A DNA stretch of 64,000 bases from JACXTP01 sp963789555 (GTDB taxonomy: Archaea; Thermoplasmatota; Thermoplasmata; Methanomassiliicoccales; UBA472), in NCBI GenBank assembly GCA_963789555.1, contig CAWBKY010000006.1, forward strand, positions 1-64,000. The letters are read 5' to 3'. The first letter of the stretch is position 1, and the number at the start of each line of letters is the position of its first letter. Shown here piece by piece: positions 8,938 through 20,177 of this stretch. The notes under the pieces are model-generated. The model was not told where the DNA came from. It ran no database searches and saw nothing but the letters and a program-made list of their open reading frames with translations. The position numbers were made by a program, and so were the translations under genes.

Positions 8938-10753
8938 TCGGCGCGGACAATGTGCTTGCCCTCTACACCTCCATCTCCGGGTCGTGGAACCGTGCCTGAC
9001 AATAGCACGATCCCGGTCCCGAGCCATGCCAGGACGAATCCGATCTGGGGCACCCAACCATCGTTGGAGTCGCCTTGAACGGTCTGCAAAGGGTCGCTGA
9101 GCAGCATGACCGCGGTGATCAGGGCCAACACCACGAACTGGGCGATGCCCCATTTGGCGTGGAAGGCGCAGGAGATGATGATGAGGATGTATGCGCCGGC
9201 CAGCACCACGGTCAAAGACAGACCGGTCTGGCCGAACACCTCGACCAGCCCTAAATTCTCGAGGTCGGAACCATAGAGGGCCCACCTTCCGCTGAGGAGC
9301 CCGAGCAACATCAGCAGGCAACCGATCGACCGGACGATGATCCCTACCTTTCTATTCTCCCTTGGTTTCTTGGATCCCCGTCCTTTCTCATCCGCATCTC
9401 TAATCGATCTAAAGGAATGAATGAACATCAAAAGCATGACGGAGCTGAAGATTATGGAGAGGACCCATATGATCTCCCAGGCAAGGATATCCGCTTCCAG
9501 ATCGCGCTCCCCGATCGCCATCAACGACGGGGACGATTCGTCTTTGTTGACAATGAAGTAGATGGTACCTTGTTCATCCACCACGGCCTTATAGCTCGCC
9601 CCATCGGCGAGCTGATAGTCCCATACCCTGACCCCCGTGGAATTTACTATCTCCACGCCACCTAACCACAGGGTCAGGATGACGTTGTCGCCTGGAAGGA
9701 CGCAGGGCGTGCCAAAGATATATCTGCCATTTCCACAAAAATACGAGGCGATCCATTCGCCCTCTTTGGTCAATATATGCAAGTACACACCGGAGTCGTC
9801 TACCACGAACAGGTGGTCTTCACCGATGCCCACACTAGCAGCTCCGCTGATTTCTGGATAGACCCATCGTTCCTGGCCATTGACGTCTAAAGCATGAAGA
9901 GAGTTACCAATGGTCAAGTAAAGGGACCCGTCCAGATCGATCGAGACCCTAAGGGTAGCATATGACACGGTTCCATACCAGGAGTCAGAGAAAGAGATGC
10001 TTTTATTCCAAAGCTCCTTTCCATCAGGGTCGATGGCAAAGAGGTAGGCACTATAATCGCGATAGGTGAGAATGAAAATGGTGCCATCGGAGGACATTGC
10101 TGGTTCTGAGAAGATCGATCCATTCGCTGAAGCTGGGGAGAACGTCCAATCGATCTCTCCCCCCGCATCATAGCAACGTAGCTCGGAGAATTCCAGGATC
10201 GAATTCGTTCTTCCATTGTGCAGCTACGATCAGAACCTTCCCTTGGTCGACTATCCTTGGGGCGGTCATGATGGGTGCGCCCATATGTTCGGACCACCGT
10301 AGTGTTCCATTAGGCCAGATCGCATAAAGACTCCCGTTGGGATAATGGTAATGCGCATGTTCCGCGCCCGTAACAAAATATATACACCCATCTTCCCCGA
10401 CCGCGGCCGATTGAGGATCATCAGGGGTCACCACATGATCCGACCCGGAGAACTTCCATTTTTCATCTCCATCCGATGAAATCGCTATCAGGTCGTTGCT
10501 CGTGGTGACATACAAAGAACCATCCGAACCGATGACCGGTTTGCTGACCTTGCCCTGGAGATCATGTGACCATAGAAACCCCCCATCGTTCTCAGTTGCA
10601 TCATACGGGCAGCGGTTGGTGTTGCCCTGGTCGTAATAGCTCATGGGCCATTGCGCTATAGTCCTCGGCCACCACCGCCCCGAGCAAAGGCATTGAGATG
10701 AACACCAGGGCGAGCGCTAACGATATCGCTCTAATGGCCCTCCAATCCCCCAT
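8916..10753 (-). CDS. Secreted PQQ-like beta-propeller with C-terminal membrane domain (two frame changes)
   Basis: The N-terminus (MGDWRAIRAISLALALVF) is a signal peptide. The body is built of beta-propeller blades of the PQQ/YVTN kind: GSDGSLYVTTSNDLIAISSD, GEDGCIYFVTG, PNGSLYAIWPNGTLRW, SSDGTIFILTY, DLDGSLYLTIGNSLHALD. The C-terminal 170 residues contain about five TM helices, with a basic cytoplasmic loop (KGRGSKKPRENRK) after the first. The frame shifts near 10640 and 10165, each fixed by removing one base. The ATG at 10753 is chosen because it restores the signal peptide. It is probably a cell-surface protein of unknown ligand, with no enzyme motif seen. Confidence 0.75.
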
Positions 10754-10766
10754 TGCGATAAGATTG

Positions 10767-10806
10767 AATTAAAAAATATAAAAAAGGAGGTGCTTGCACA
10801 CCTCCT
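10767..10806 (-). terminator. Hairpin with T-tract, minus-strand terminator
   Basis: AGGAGGTG (10785-10792) pairs perfectly with CACCTCCT (10799-10806). On the minus strand the stem is followed by TTTTTTATATTTTTT. It would end transcripts of the secreted-protein gene to its right. The AT-rich tail may double as the TATA region of the beta-propeller gene, whose ATG is 14 bases further on. Confidence 0.65.
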
Positions 10807-10824
10807 AGACGTAATCGTTTCAAT

Positions 10825-11989
10825 CTAGCCATCAGGTGATGACCAGTCTCGATGAACATACCCCATTGGGATGCTCCGAAGCTCTTCCTTGAAGGTCATT
10901 ACCCTCGCCCCAAGCGGTCTCACACTGGCATTATGCAGGGTATACCGAACTGACCGATCACGACCTGGCCGATGATGACCTGGGGATCGATCATCGCCGC
11001 AGACATCGATAGGCACGAACATCAATGCCACGATCTCTCCGCACTCGGCATAAAGCCCTCTCCGCTAGCATGGGCAGCGGCCAGGATCTCACTGACCCGT
11101 TCTGGTTCCAGATCACCTAAACCCGCAGCAGATTGTGATCATCATCGATCAGCGTCCAGATGGCCTTCTGCACATCGCCATAGGTGTACAGTCCCGAAAC
11201 CTCCTGGGCTCATCTTACCGACAAAGTTCTGGTTCAGGATCCAGTTGACCAGGTCCATGTTCTCTGGGTGCTCGACCAGTCCCCCTCGGCAGGGCCTCCA
11301 TAGCTGGAATAGACCATGGCATCATAGGGTTGACTCTTGACTTAATGGTCCGGTCGGTGTCCACGCACCATCCTATATAGGTTCCATTCAAGGAACCCAC
11401 CATTTGAGATCATCAGTCTCGGGGAAATAGCTAGGCCCTCCCGCATATCGGATATGACCATTATCAGACACTGGGTCATTCCAGGTAATGCCATTCTCCA
11501 ACCCCATCAGACCACCATAGTCGGCATGCATCGCATGGGCGGCAACGAACGGCATCTTACCCGCTCCCACCATCCATCCTCAGCCATATCGAATCATGGC
11601 ATGATATCTTGCACTCCAGGCGACCGGATAGAATATTCTTCGATTCGAACTTACCTGGAATGGGGTTACCATTCTTAGTCATGCGGGTAGTACATCTGGG
11701 CTCAAGGTCTTGACGATTCATCTCCGTGATCAGGCTACGATCTCGAACTATTGGTACAGAATGTACCTCCATCATCCAGATCACCATAGAGTGTCACCGA
11801 TGTCCATAACTGCACCTATTAGACGTTTCCCTCGTTCCATATGTGATCATATCGACATCACAGTTGACCATGCAATTAGGGTCGCATCGTGTATCGTTCA
11901 GTCATTGCTGCGCCATGCGCCATCCATCATGAACAACCATCATCACGCAGCTGACCAGAGCTACCGCTATACAATCTCTTTCCTATCAT
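10825..11989 (-). pseudogene. Secreted surface protein with thioester-domain-like motifs, heavily frame-broken
   Basis: Pieces in all three minus frames form one secreted protein of about 380 residues. The signal-like start is MIGKRLY then IAVALVSCVMMVV, followed by a Cys-rich part. Then come MPFVAAHAMHADYGGLMGLE, TYIGWCVDTDR, MDLVNWILNQNFVGK, TYTYGDVQKAIWTLIDDDHN and SEILAAAHASGEGF. C-terminal pieces are VALMFVPIDVCGDD and PQVIIGQVVIGQFGIPC. A GWCVD motif, then WILNQNF, then VQKAIW recalls Gram-positive thioester (TQXA) domains, where C and Q form an internal thioester. At least eight frame changes and some stops occur in 1.2 kb, denser than elsewhere. It could be a decayed gene or a badly sequenced one. 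Confidence 0.5.
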
Positions 11990-12083
11990 TTTCTTTCCTC
12001 CCCTGCTCTCACTCGACTTGGAGAGCTATGACAATTCTATTCGTCTAGGGGTAGATAAATATTATCAAAAAATAATATAATTT

Positions 12084-15000
12084 TCAATAATGATAATCAA
12101 AAGTGATAATCCAGCTCAGTCCGATCTTCATCTCGAAATCGCCCTCGTAGCCGCAATCCTCGTCCGTGAGCTGGGACCGGGCCTCGAGGACCAGGGTGAT
12201 GACGAGCTTTCCGGCGTTCCGCGGGCACAGCTCCACCCCGAAACGCTCGGTCTTGCCTGGCGCCACCAATGGCAGGAACCTCCCGCCCCTGACCTCGATG
12301 GGCCCCTTCAGCTGCACCGAGACGCTCTTGGCCGGTCCGGTGCCTTGGTTGGAGACGCGCATCACCGCCTTGGTCCATTTGCCCGCCTTCGGCTCCTCCA
12401 GGAAATCGATGTCCACCCCGATGTCCGGGACCATGTCCGCCATGCGCCGGTCCAGGTCGGCCTTCAACGCTCGCACCTGATGCAACGCGTTCCCGCTGTC
12501 CTTGAGCATCTCGATGCTCGGACTCGGTCAGACGGCGCTCCTCCTCGGCGACGTCCCCACCGGCGAGCTTGATCGCGGCGCACTTGCGGACCACGTCCTC
12601 CCGGAGCTTGTTGAACTCCTGGTAATCGGTCCAGGTCACGCCCTGCAGCCGCTCGCTGGCCTCCAAGGTGGCGAAGGCCTCCTCCATCTTGCCATTGCGC
12701 TGCAGTTCCTCGGCATGGGTGAGCAACTTCATGCTGGCGCTTACCTCCAGGCCGTCCGCTCCGGCCCGACCGACCTTCTCGCTCACCTGGCGCATCCGTT
12801 CCCGGAAGCGCACGGTGACGATGCGACGGAATTCGCCCACCTCCGCCCTCAGGCGCTCCAGGTCCTTGGGGCGTATCTCGTTCATCTTCGTGAAATGACC
12901 GTTGCCTCCGTTGATGGCCCCATCCGACGGCACCTCGATGCCCTCCCGCTCCATGAGCCGGGTCAGGGCCATCAGCTCCTCGAAGTATTGCCCGACCTCA
13001 TGGCCGGTGGCCTCCATCAGCGCCGCCCGGCCCCGTCGCAGGAACAGGCTGGAACGCTCGAAGTCCAGCTTGCGCAGCGCCACCTCGGCCTGCTCCAGCA
13101 ACTGGGCGGTGGACCTCTTGCGGGCCTGGTCCTGCACGTACTCCAGGTCCTCGCGCAACGAGGCTCAGCTCCTTCTCCCGGGAGGAGTACATCTCCTCCA
13201 GGTTCTGCAGGTCCTCCTCGCAACGGGCCATGAGCATCAGCGATTCGGCGATAGGCGCCCTCCTTGAACCGCTCCTGCGCCCGCAGAGGCCATCTGCCGG
13301 CCGTATTCCGAGACCCTTCCGGCCGCCTGGGCCGTCTGCAGGCGCTGCTCCAGCTGCCTCATGCGCATCTGCGCCTGCTCCCGGTTGCGCCGCAGCTCCA
13401 TCAGGTCCAGCTCGTAAGGTCCGAGGAGGATGATGGACTCCTTGTAGCGCTTCTGCGCCAAAAGGTTCATGACGTCCTCCTTGCGCTTGGCGCTGGGTAT
13501 GTAATCGGGACCGCTCAGGGTGCCTAGCTGGTACTGCCCCTCCAGCGAGGAGAGGCGGTCCTTCACCATCCTCTCCGCCGAGGAGCAGGCGATCTGCTCG
13601 GCCTTCTTGCCCAGCTCGAGCGCCAGGGCGTGATTGCCAGCGCGCTGCAGGAAGTAGGCCTTCTGCAGCACCTCCATGGCCGGGCCGATGTCCAGGCCCA
13701 GCTCTTCCACCTCTTTGATCTCCAGCTCCGTCTGGTGCAGCAGGTCCTTGGCCTTCTGTTCCATGAAGACGGACTGGTCCAATTCGTTCCTGGCCAGCTC
13801 CAGCGCGCGCCAGGCATCGTTATAGAGACCTTCGTTCAGCAGCGTCTCCGCCTTGGAGACGATCATCTCGGCCGAGGCCATGTCCATGCCATCCGCCTGG
13901 GAGCGCTCTGATGGTGCTCCGGCTGGTGTCGATCTCGCGCTGCAGCGCGGCCACCACCGCCGACTGGGCGGCGTTCTTCACTTCCTTGGCCGCCGTGATG
14001 GCCTCCAGGTGCTTCCCGGTCGTCTCCAGCTCCTTCGCGTGGGCGAGGTCCTTGGTGAGTTTCGCGTTGTCGGACTTGACCTTGCCCACGATCTCCACCA
14101 ACGACTCCGCCTCGCCCAACATCTTCGGGGCGATCAGGGCCGAGGCGCCGCGCTCCACTTCCAGGTAGGCCTTCTGGGACATGTCCCTGGCCTCGGCGTA
14201 GCGGCCCTCCTCGAACAGGTCCTGGGCCCCTTCCAGGGTGGTGGCGGCGTTGCCCACCGGCAGGTTCTTGGCCTCCGCTTGGTGCAGCAGTGCCCTGACC
14301 TCGGCGATGTGGTCGTAGACCTCGGTGTGGAGCTGGTTCATGCGCCGCAGCTCCTCCATGGAATCGTTCATGAGGCTGAAGGCCTCGTCCATGCGGTCCG
14401 CGTTCAGTGCGCGCCACGCCCCCTCGATGAAGTGCTCTGGGGCGCTCACCTCCACGCCCTTCTTGCGGCTGATGTTGATGGCCTTGCCCACCTTGGCCAT
14501 CTGCCTGGAGAGTTCGTCCTTGATTATGGAGGAACCGAACTGCACCACCTCCGTCGCCAGCCGGGTGGACTCGCCGAACATGCGCTGCTGGCGTCAGTTC
14601 GACCGCCCGACGGAACTTCTCCTTGAGGGTGTTGCTCTCGCACTCCATCTCCTTCATGATGGCGAGGATGCGCTCCGCCTCATCGATGCGGCCTTCCACT
14701 TGGAGCAGCTCCTCCTTCTTGAGGGTCTCCACCGCCGATTGGGCCAGGTCGTGGGCGGAGACGATAGTTGCCCTTCTGCAGCTCCTCGTCCGCGCTGACC
14801 AGCAAGGCCCTGGCCTCGGTGACGTCCATCGGGCCCTTGTAGCCATCGATGGCCTTCCTGGCCTGTATGACGCACGTGCTGGGCCCGATGGTCGATCTTC
14901 TGTTTGATGTCCTGGGAGAGCTCCTTCAGCTCCGCCTCCACTATGCCGAACTCGTTCTGCCTGATCTTCTGCACCAGGCCGTCCAAGGCTGCCGACTCTG

Positions 15001-16477
15001 CGGTGACGTCCGCGCCGATGCGCATGGCCAGCCCCAGGTCCAGCTCGGTGCGGATGATGATCTTCCCATAATGTTCCTGGATGGCCGTCTGCACATCCTT
15101 CTTGGAGTCCCGCAGCAGAGAGGCCGCCGAAGCGAAGTCCTGGCGCAGGGCGGCGCGGCGGGCCAAGGCCACTGTCCTGGTCGCATCATCAACGTTCAGA
15201 CCCAGGGTCCTGGGCGCGCTCGGAGACGTTGCGGAACTCCACCAGCTCGCCCTCCACCTCCTGGTATCCGGCCAAGGCGTTGTTCAGCTCCCGGTCGGAC
15301 TCCTCCACCTTCTGCAACGCCAAGGGCATGTCGCCCTTCTCTTGGGCCAGGCGCGCCTCCTCCACCAGGCTTAACGTGCCGGTGAGGTCCGCCTTGACCT
15401 TCTTGGCGATGAGCAATCGGGACCTCATGCGGGCCAATGACTTGGCCAGTTGCTTCCGCTCCAGGTCGGAGAGCAGGTCGCTCAGCTTGGCCAAGGCCCC
15501 GTTCGCCGCTCGGAAGTCCTCCTCCTTCACCAGGTCCTTGGCCTCGGTGATGAGGGCCAGCACCATGCTCACGTCCACCCCGAGGTCCTTCAATGGGACG
15601 GAGCGGCGCTTGGCGCGTGGCGAGATAGGCGTTCATGCCCTTGCCCAGGGCGCGGCGCATCTCGGTGTCCGCCGAGGCAAGGTCCGCGAACGCCTCCTCG
15701 AAGTCTTGGGCCTCCATGCGGTTTTGGGCCCCCTCCATCTTCTCCTTCACCCGGGAGAGGTCGAAATGATCGTCGAAGGCGAACGCCTCCTGCTCCTTGA
15801 GCGAATCGAAGGCGGACCGGAACAGTTCCTTGGTGAGGTTGTCCAGGGAGGCCAGGCAGCTATCCGTCTCCTGCAGGGACTCCTTGTAGCGGCCCTCCTC
15901 CAGCGCCCGTCGCGCCCTCGCCAGTTGCGAACGCTCGGAGTCGATGTCCACTTCAAGCCCTCAAGGAATAGGGCCTTGGACTGGGCCTCACCGAAAGCCT
16001 CGGCCACGGTGCGGTTCACCAGCTGGTCCGCCTTCTCGTACAGCTCCTTGGCGGTGTTGAAGCCATGCTCGAACTTCCCATGCTCCGCGTCCTCCTTGGC
16101 GCTGGCGATCATGTTCTTCATCTGGGGTGGGACGGACATGCCGGTCCTTGCCCAGGTCAAGGAGCGATGCGGCGGAGCGCAGGACCTCCTCGATGCGGTC
16201 ACTGCAGGTCTGGTGGCAGGCCTCCATGGTCTATTGTGGAATGTGATAGGACTGGCTTGTAATCCTTGCTCTTGAACGCATCTCTGGCCTCGACGAAATG
16301 CTTCTCGGCCTCGGAGGACTGGGCCCCAAAGGAGCGCATCAGCTCGATGGCCTTCTCTGCCTCCTCGAGCTTGTCCTCCGCCGTCTTGCGGTTCTTGGCA
16401 GCCTCCTTCGCCTTCTGCTCGATCTGCTTGGACAGTTGGAGCTGCTTGATGTAGTCGTCCGCCAACCCTGGATCCAC
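12084..16477 (-). CDS. Giant helical-repeat / coiled-coil protein with C-terminal beta domain (about 12 frame changes)
   Basis: One protein of about 1,450 residues is spread over all three minus frames. It is almost entirely charged alpha helix (E, K, A, L rich), starting KQLQLSKQIEQKAKEAAKNR. A loose unit recurs: ALEEGRYKES, DLVKEEDFRAA, LAQEKGDMPLA, AQDLFEEGRYAEA, TLLNEGLYNDA, VALRKLDFERS, like very degenerate TPR hairpins. The last 100 residues change to a beta-rich domain (VMRVSNQGTGPAKSVSVQL, FLPLVAPGKTERFGVEL) resembling CARDB/Ig-like folds. No Walker or TM motif is seen. Frame changes that I could inspect (12515, 13155, 13260, 13300) are one-base insertions. The GTG at 16477 is chosen because a TATA-like AATAAAAACC lies upstream. 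The function is unknown; a scaffold is plausible. Confidence 0.65.
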
Positions 16478-16578
16478 CGTTCCCTTGTTCCAAGGCCTCT
16501 GGTCCTTGGTGCTTCTGGTCCGGGACAATCGCCTTGGATGGTTTTTATTGTTTGCTGGAGCTTGAAGGGATTTGATAA

Positions 16579-17071
16579 TCACCTTTTGATGATGTCCACG
16601 AAGGCCACCCTCTCCAGCACCAGGTCCTGCACCATGGACGCTGGCACGGAGGTCATTTCCTCCTTTCCTATGCCGAACGCCTCGGCCTTGGCGACCTGGA
16701 AATCCGAGCACCGAATCGTCATGGCGCAGGCCCAGTCGCTGCCATAGGCCGTCCTCCGGTCCCTGCTCCAGGAACAGTATGGCCACACGCTCCGTGCCCG
16801 CCCTCAGTCCCACCTTTTCCTTGGCCTTGGACAGCTGCCTCTCCCCGGAGAGGTAGAGCATGGTCTCCATGGCCAAGGAGTCCGCGGCGTTGCGGCGGTT
16901 CCGGAAGGCCCTCTCCGCATGCATCAGCGCCGAGGCCATGTGCTCTGGGCCACAGACCAGGTCCGCGTCCACCACCAAGGCCTCTTTGCGATGATGCTCC
17001 CTGAGCCGGTCCAGGAACGAGGTCGGGTCCTCTACCTTGCCCACCCCTCCCGACAACTGGTGCCAAACCAT
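16579..17071 (-). CDS. cgi121: KEOPS complex subunit Cgi121
   Basis: Matches the Cgi121/TPRKB family: VVDADLVCGPEHMASALMHA, then LAMETMLYLSGERQLSKAKE (the signature block), then GTERVAILFLE and the C-terminal VQDLVLERVAFVDIIKR. KEOPS makes the t6A modification on ANN-reading tRNAs, and Cgi121 binds Bud32 and presents tRNA. A frame change near 16765 is repaired by removing one base, giving about 163 residues, normal for the family. The other KEOPS genes are not in the window. A TATA element lies about 26 bases upstream, so the mRNA is probably leaderless. Confidence 0.85.
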
Positions 17072-17092
17072 CGTCCAAGGAACGTTGCCAGG

Positions 17093-17176
17093 GTATAAAT
17101 CGGTTCCTCAACGCTCACAGTGCCCGGTCGTCGACAGCCCCTCGACCAATCGGTGGGCGGATTGGAAAATTATAAT
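17093..17176. promoter_or_regulatory. Divergent promoters of cgi121 and thrB
   Basis: The 172-base gap between cgi121 and thrB holds two TATA-like elements. GGTATAAATC (17093-17102), read on the minus strand as GATTTATACC, lies about 26 bases before the cgi121 ATG. AAATTATAAT (17167-17176) lies on the plus strand about 70 bases before thrB, implying a leader of about 45 bases. Confidence 0.55.
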
Positions 17177-17243
17177 AGCCTCCAGCGGTTTTGAGGAAAA
17201 CCCAGGACCATTGGGATCACTATCAAAGGACGGTTGTTCAAAC

Positions 17244-18188
17244 ATGTCACAGGACAGGATCGTGGTGCGTGCGCCATCCACCATAGCCAATCTAGGCGCG
17301 GGGTACGATGTCTTCGGCATAGCCCTGAAGGACCCTTTCGACATCATAGAGGCCAAGAGGACCAGCGAGAAGGGGGTGCGGGTGGAGAAGGTGGAGGGCA
17401 TCGGTGCTCTCACGCGTCACCATGGAGCACACCAAGAACACAGCGTCGGTGGCCGCCGCCAAGGTGCTGGAGATGGGCAAGGCCGACTTCGGGCTGAGCA
17501 TAATCATCAAGAAGGGCATCCGGCCGTGCAGCGGCATGGGGTCCTCCGGGGCCGGGGCCGCCGGAGGGGCATATGCGGCCAACCAGTTCCTTGACAAACC
17601 GCTGCCCATGTCCAAGCTGCTCTGGGCCGCGGCCAAGGGCGAGGAGGCATCATCCGGGAGCATGCACGCCGACAACTGCGGGCCGTCGCTCATCGGGGGC
17701 TTCACCATAATCCATTCCTACGACCCCATCGAGATCGTGCGGGTCGACCCGCCCGCCAACCTAGGCATAGTGGCGGCGCTTGCCTGGCTTCGCCGTCCCC
17801 ACCAAGGAGGCGAGGAAGGTCCTGCCCAAGGAGGTGGACATGAAGCTGCTCATATCCCAGATGGGGCAGGTCGCCTCCTTCGTGGCCGGCATGGCCAAGG
17901 GCGACCTGGACCTGATCTCCCGCAGCGTCAACGACCGCATCGTCGAACCGGCCCGCGCTCCCCTCATCCCCCACCTCAAGGAGGCGGAGAAGGTGGCCAT
18001 GAAGGCCGGGGCCTTCGCCTCGTTCCTCGGTGGCTCAGGCCCGTGCATCTGTTCCTTCTACGACATGAACAAGTCCGACGGGTCGGAGATCGGCCAGGCC
18101 ATGCAGAACTTCTACGAGGCCCGCGGGCGTGGAATGCCTCTGTTGGGTCACCACCTGGGGAGAAGGGGTCAGGAAGGAAGGCAAATGA
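17244..18188 (+). CDS. thrB: Homoserine kinase (three frame changes)
   Basis: A GHMP kinase that phosphorylates homoserine for threonine synthesis. The N-terminus is VVRAPSTIANLGAGYDVFGI. The ATP loop is RPCSGMGSSGAGAAGGAYA (GHMP motif PxxxGLGSSAA). The C-terminal motif is AFASFLGGSGPCICSFYD. Frame changes near 17415, 17783 and 18125 each disappear when one base is removed. The last repair gives an end of CWVTTWGEGVRKEGK, with its TGA overlapping the thrC ATG (ATGA). The order thrB-thrC with coupled translation supports the call. Confidence 0.88.
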
Positions 18189-19399
18189 ACCATGAGGTAC
18201 GCTGCTTCGAATGCGAGCGCGTCGTCTCCGATCCCTATCTGGACGAGTGCCCGACCTGCCACGGCAAGCTCTATGTGAAGATGGACCTGGAGAGGGTCAA
18301 GGAGACCTCGCCCCAGGAATTCGCCTCCCGGCCGCTCGGCGTTTGGCGTTACGCCCCGTTGCTGCCGGTGGAGCGTTCCAAGGCGGTGACGCTGCAGGAA
18401 GGCGGCACCCCGTTGTACAAGTGCAAGACCCTGGCCGAGAAGGCCAGCATCAAGGAGGTCTTCGTCAAGTTCGAAGGGGCGAACCCCACCGGTTCCTTCA
18501 AGGACCGAGGCATGACCGTCGGCGTCAGCCGGGCGGTGGAGCTGGGTTGCAAGAAGGTGGGTTGCGCATCCACCGGGAACACCTCCGCATCCCTCGCCGC
18601 ATATGCCGCGAAGGCGGGACTGGGCTGCATCGTCCTCCTGCCCTCGGGCAAGGTGGCCGTGGGCAAACTGGCCCAGGCCATGTTCTTCGGGGCCAAGGTG
18701 GTCATGCTGGACGGCAACTTCGACGACGCCCTCAACGTGGTCAGGGAATTGGCCCGACAGGGGCATCTCTACCTGCTCAACTCCATCAACCCCTATCGTC
18801 CGGAGGGGCAGAAGACGGTGGCGTTCGAGATACTGGACCAGCTGAATCACGAGGTCCCGGACCGCATCATCCTGCCCGTGGGCAACGCCGGCAACATCTC
18901 GGCCGTGCACAAGGCCCTGACCGAGTATGCGGAGCTGGGGTGGATCAACAAGGTCCCCAAGCTCACCGGCATCCAGGCCAGCGGCTCCGCCCCCATCGTC
19001 AAGGCGTTCCGCAGCGGGGAGCGCGACTATCGTCCGGAGGAGCACCCCGAGACCGTCGCCACCGCCATCCGCATCGGGAACCCGGTCAGCGGCAGGAAGG
19101 CCCTCAAGGCCATCTATGACACCGACGGCACCGCCATCGATGTCAGCGACGAGGAGATCCTGGCCGCCCAGAGGATGTTGGGCCGCATGGAGGGCATCGG
19201 CGTCGAGCCCGCCTCCGCCGCCTCCATAGCCGGGCTGATCAAGCTGCGCCAGATGGGCGAGGTGGACTGGGACGAGAGGGTGGTGTGCATCTGCACCGGC
19301 CACGTGCTCAAGGACCCGGACACCGTGATAAAGTCCTGCGAGCCCATCGTCCAATCGAAGGCGGACGCCGCCTCGGTGCTGAAGGCGATAGGTGGTTAG
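18185..19399 (+). CDS. thrC: Threonine synthase
   Basis: Converts O-phosphohomoserine to threonine using PLP. It starts with a zinc-ribbon extension (CFECERVVSDPYLDECPTC) common in archaeal threonine synthases. The PLP lysine is in NPTGSFKDRGMTV, with the STGNTSASLAAYAA phosphate cradle, the VGNAGNIS loop and the C-terminal VCICTGHVLKDPD. The frame is intact over 404 residues. The start overlaps the thrB stop, so the two enzymes of the last steps to threonine are made together. The long antisense frame across this gene is a high-GC shadow. Confidence 0.95.
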   Translation: MNHEVRCFECERVVSDPYLDECPTCHGKLYVKMDLERVKETSPQEFASRPLGVWRYAPLLPVERSKAVTLQEGGTPLYKCKTLAEKASIKEVFVKFEGANPTGSFKDRGMTVGVSRAVELGCKKVGCASTGNTSASLAAYAAKAGLGCIVLLPSGKVAVGKLAQAMFFGAKVVMLDGNFDDALNVVRELARQGHLYLLNSINPYRPEGQKTVAFEILDQLNHEVPDRIILPVGNAGNISAVHKALTEYAELGWINKVPKLTGIQASGSAPIVKAFRSGERDYRPEEHPETVATAIRIGNPVSGRKALKAIYDTDGTAIDVSDEEILAAQRMLGRMEGIGVEPASAASIAGLIKLRQMGEVDWDERVVCICTGHVLKDPDTVIKSCEPIVQSKADAASVLKAIGG

Positions 19400-19459
19400 G
19401 CCGTTTGATAACCAATGGCTAAGCCTTATACCTAAAGAGGAAGATTGTACGCCATCCCG

Positions 19460-20177
19460 GTGAGCGCCTACGGCAGAACAGAGGAAGCGGTACAAGACCT
19501 ATATCCATGGGTTCGATGAGAACATCTCTGGTGGCATACCGGAGGGTAACATGGTCCTTTTGTCAGGTACCGCTGGCACCATGAAGTCCTCGCTCACCTA
19601 TTGCATGCTGTACAAGAACGCCGTCAAGGAAGGCATCCCCGGCCTCTACATCTCGTTGGAACAGAGCAAGTCCAGCCTGGTCAGGCAGATGCGCAACCTC
19701 GGGTTCACGGACGCCCCGCCGGGCAAGCTCGAGGTCCTCGACCTGGGCCAGCTGCGCCTGCGCACCGAGGCCTCGAACTGGATCGATACCTTCCGTTACG
19801 CGGTGGAGGAGTCGAAGCGCCGCATGGACTACGAGCTGTTGGTGATCGACTCGCTCGGGGCCTTGAACATGATCGCCCGGTTCCGCGAGCCGCGGGACGA
19901 GATATTCCGCCTCTTCGAATGGTTGAAGTCCCTGGAGCTCACCGTCTTCATCATCTCCGAGATGCCAGTGGGGGATTTCTCCTATTACGGCGGCGAGGAG
20001 GTCGACTTCCTGGCCGACGGCATCATGCACCTGAAGATGGTCGAGGTGGGGGAGACCGACATCCAGCGGCGCCTGCGATGCGTCAAGATGAGGGAGACGG
20101 AGCACTCCACTTCCTACTACTCCTTCTATTTCAAGGACAAGACCTTCTATGTGACGAGGGCCATATCCGACTTCTAG
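19460..20177 (+). CDS. KaiC-like RecA-superfamily ATPase (one frame change)
   Basis: A single KaiC-like domain of about 238 residues. The Walker A is SGTAGTMKSS, where the residue before the lysine is Met instead of Gly. Walker B is ELLVIDSLGALN, and the tail has RCVKMRETEHS as in other archaeal KaiC homologues. Upstream of the ATG at 19551 the frame continues as KRYKTYIHGFDENISGGIPE, the usual KaiC entry (GxD.xxxGGxP). I therefore place the start at the GTG at 19460, with one extra base near 19474. It converges with hel308, overlapping by 4 bases. Archaeal members are linked to signalling and are targets of phosphorylation; its partner is unknown. Confidence 0.7.

Noticed and set aside
18035..19495. 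A 486-residue open frame antisense to thrC
   Set aside because: It mirrors the codon pattern of thrC, is rich in G, V, H, L and D as high-GC antisense frames are, and contains no family motif.
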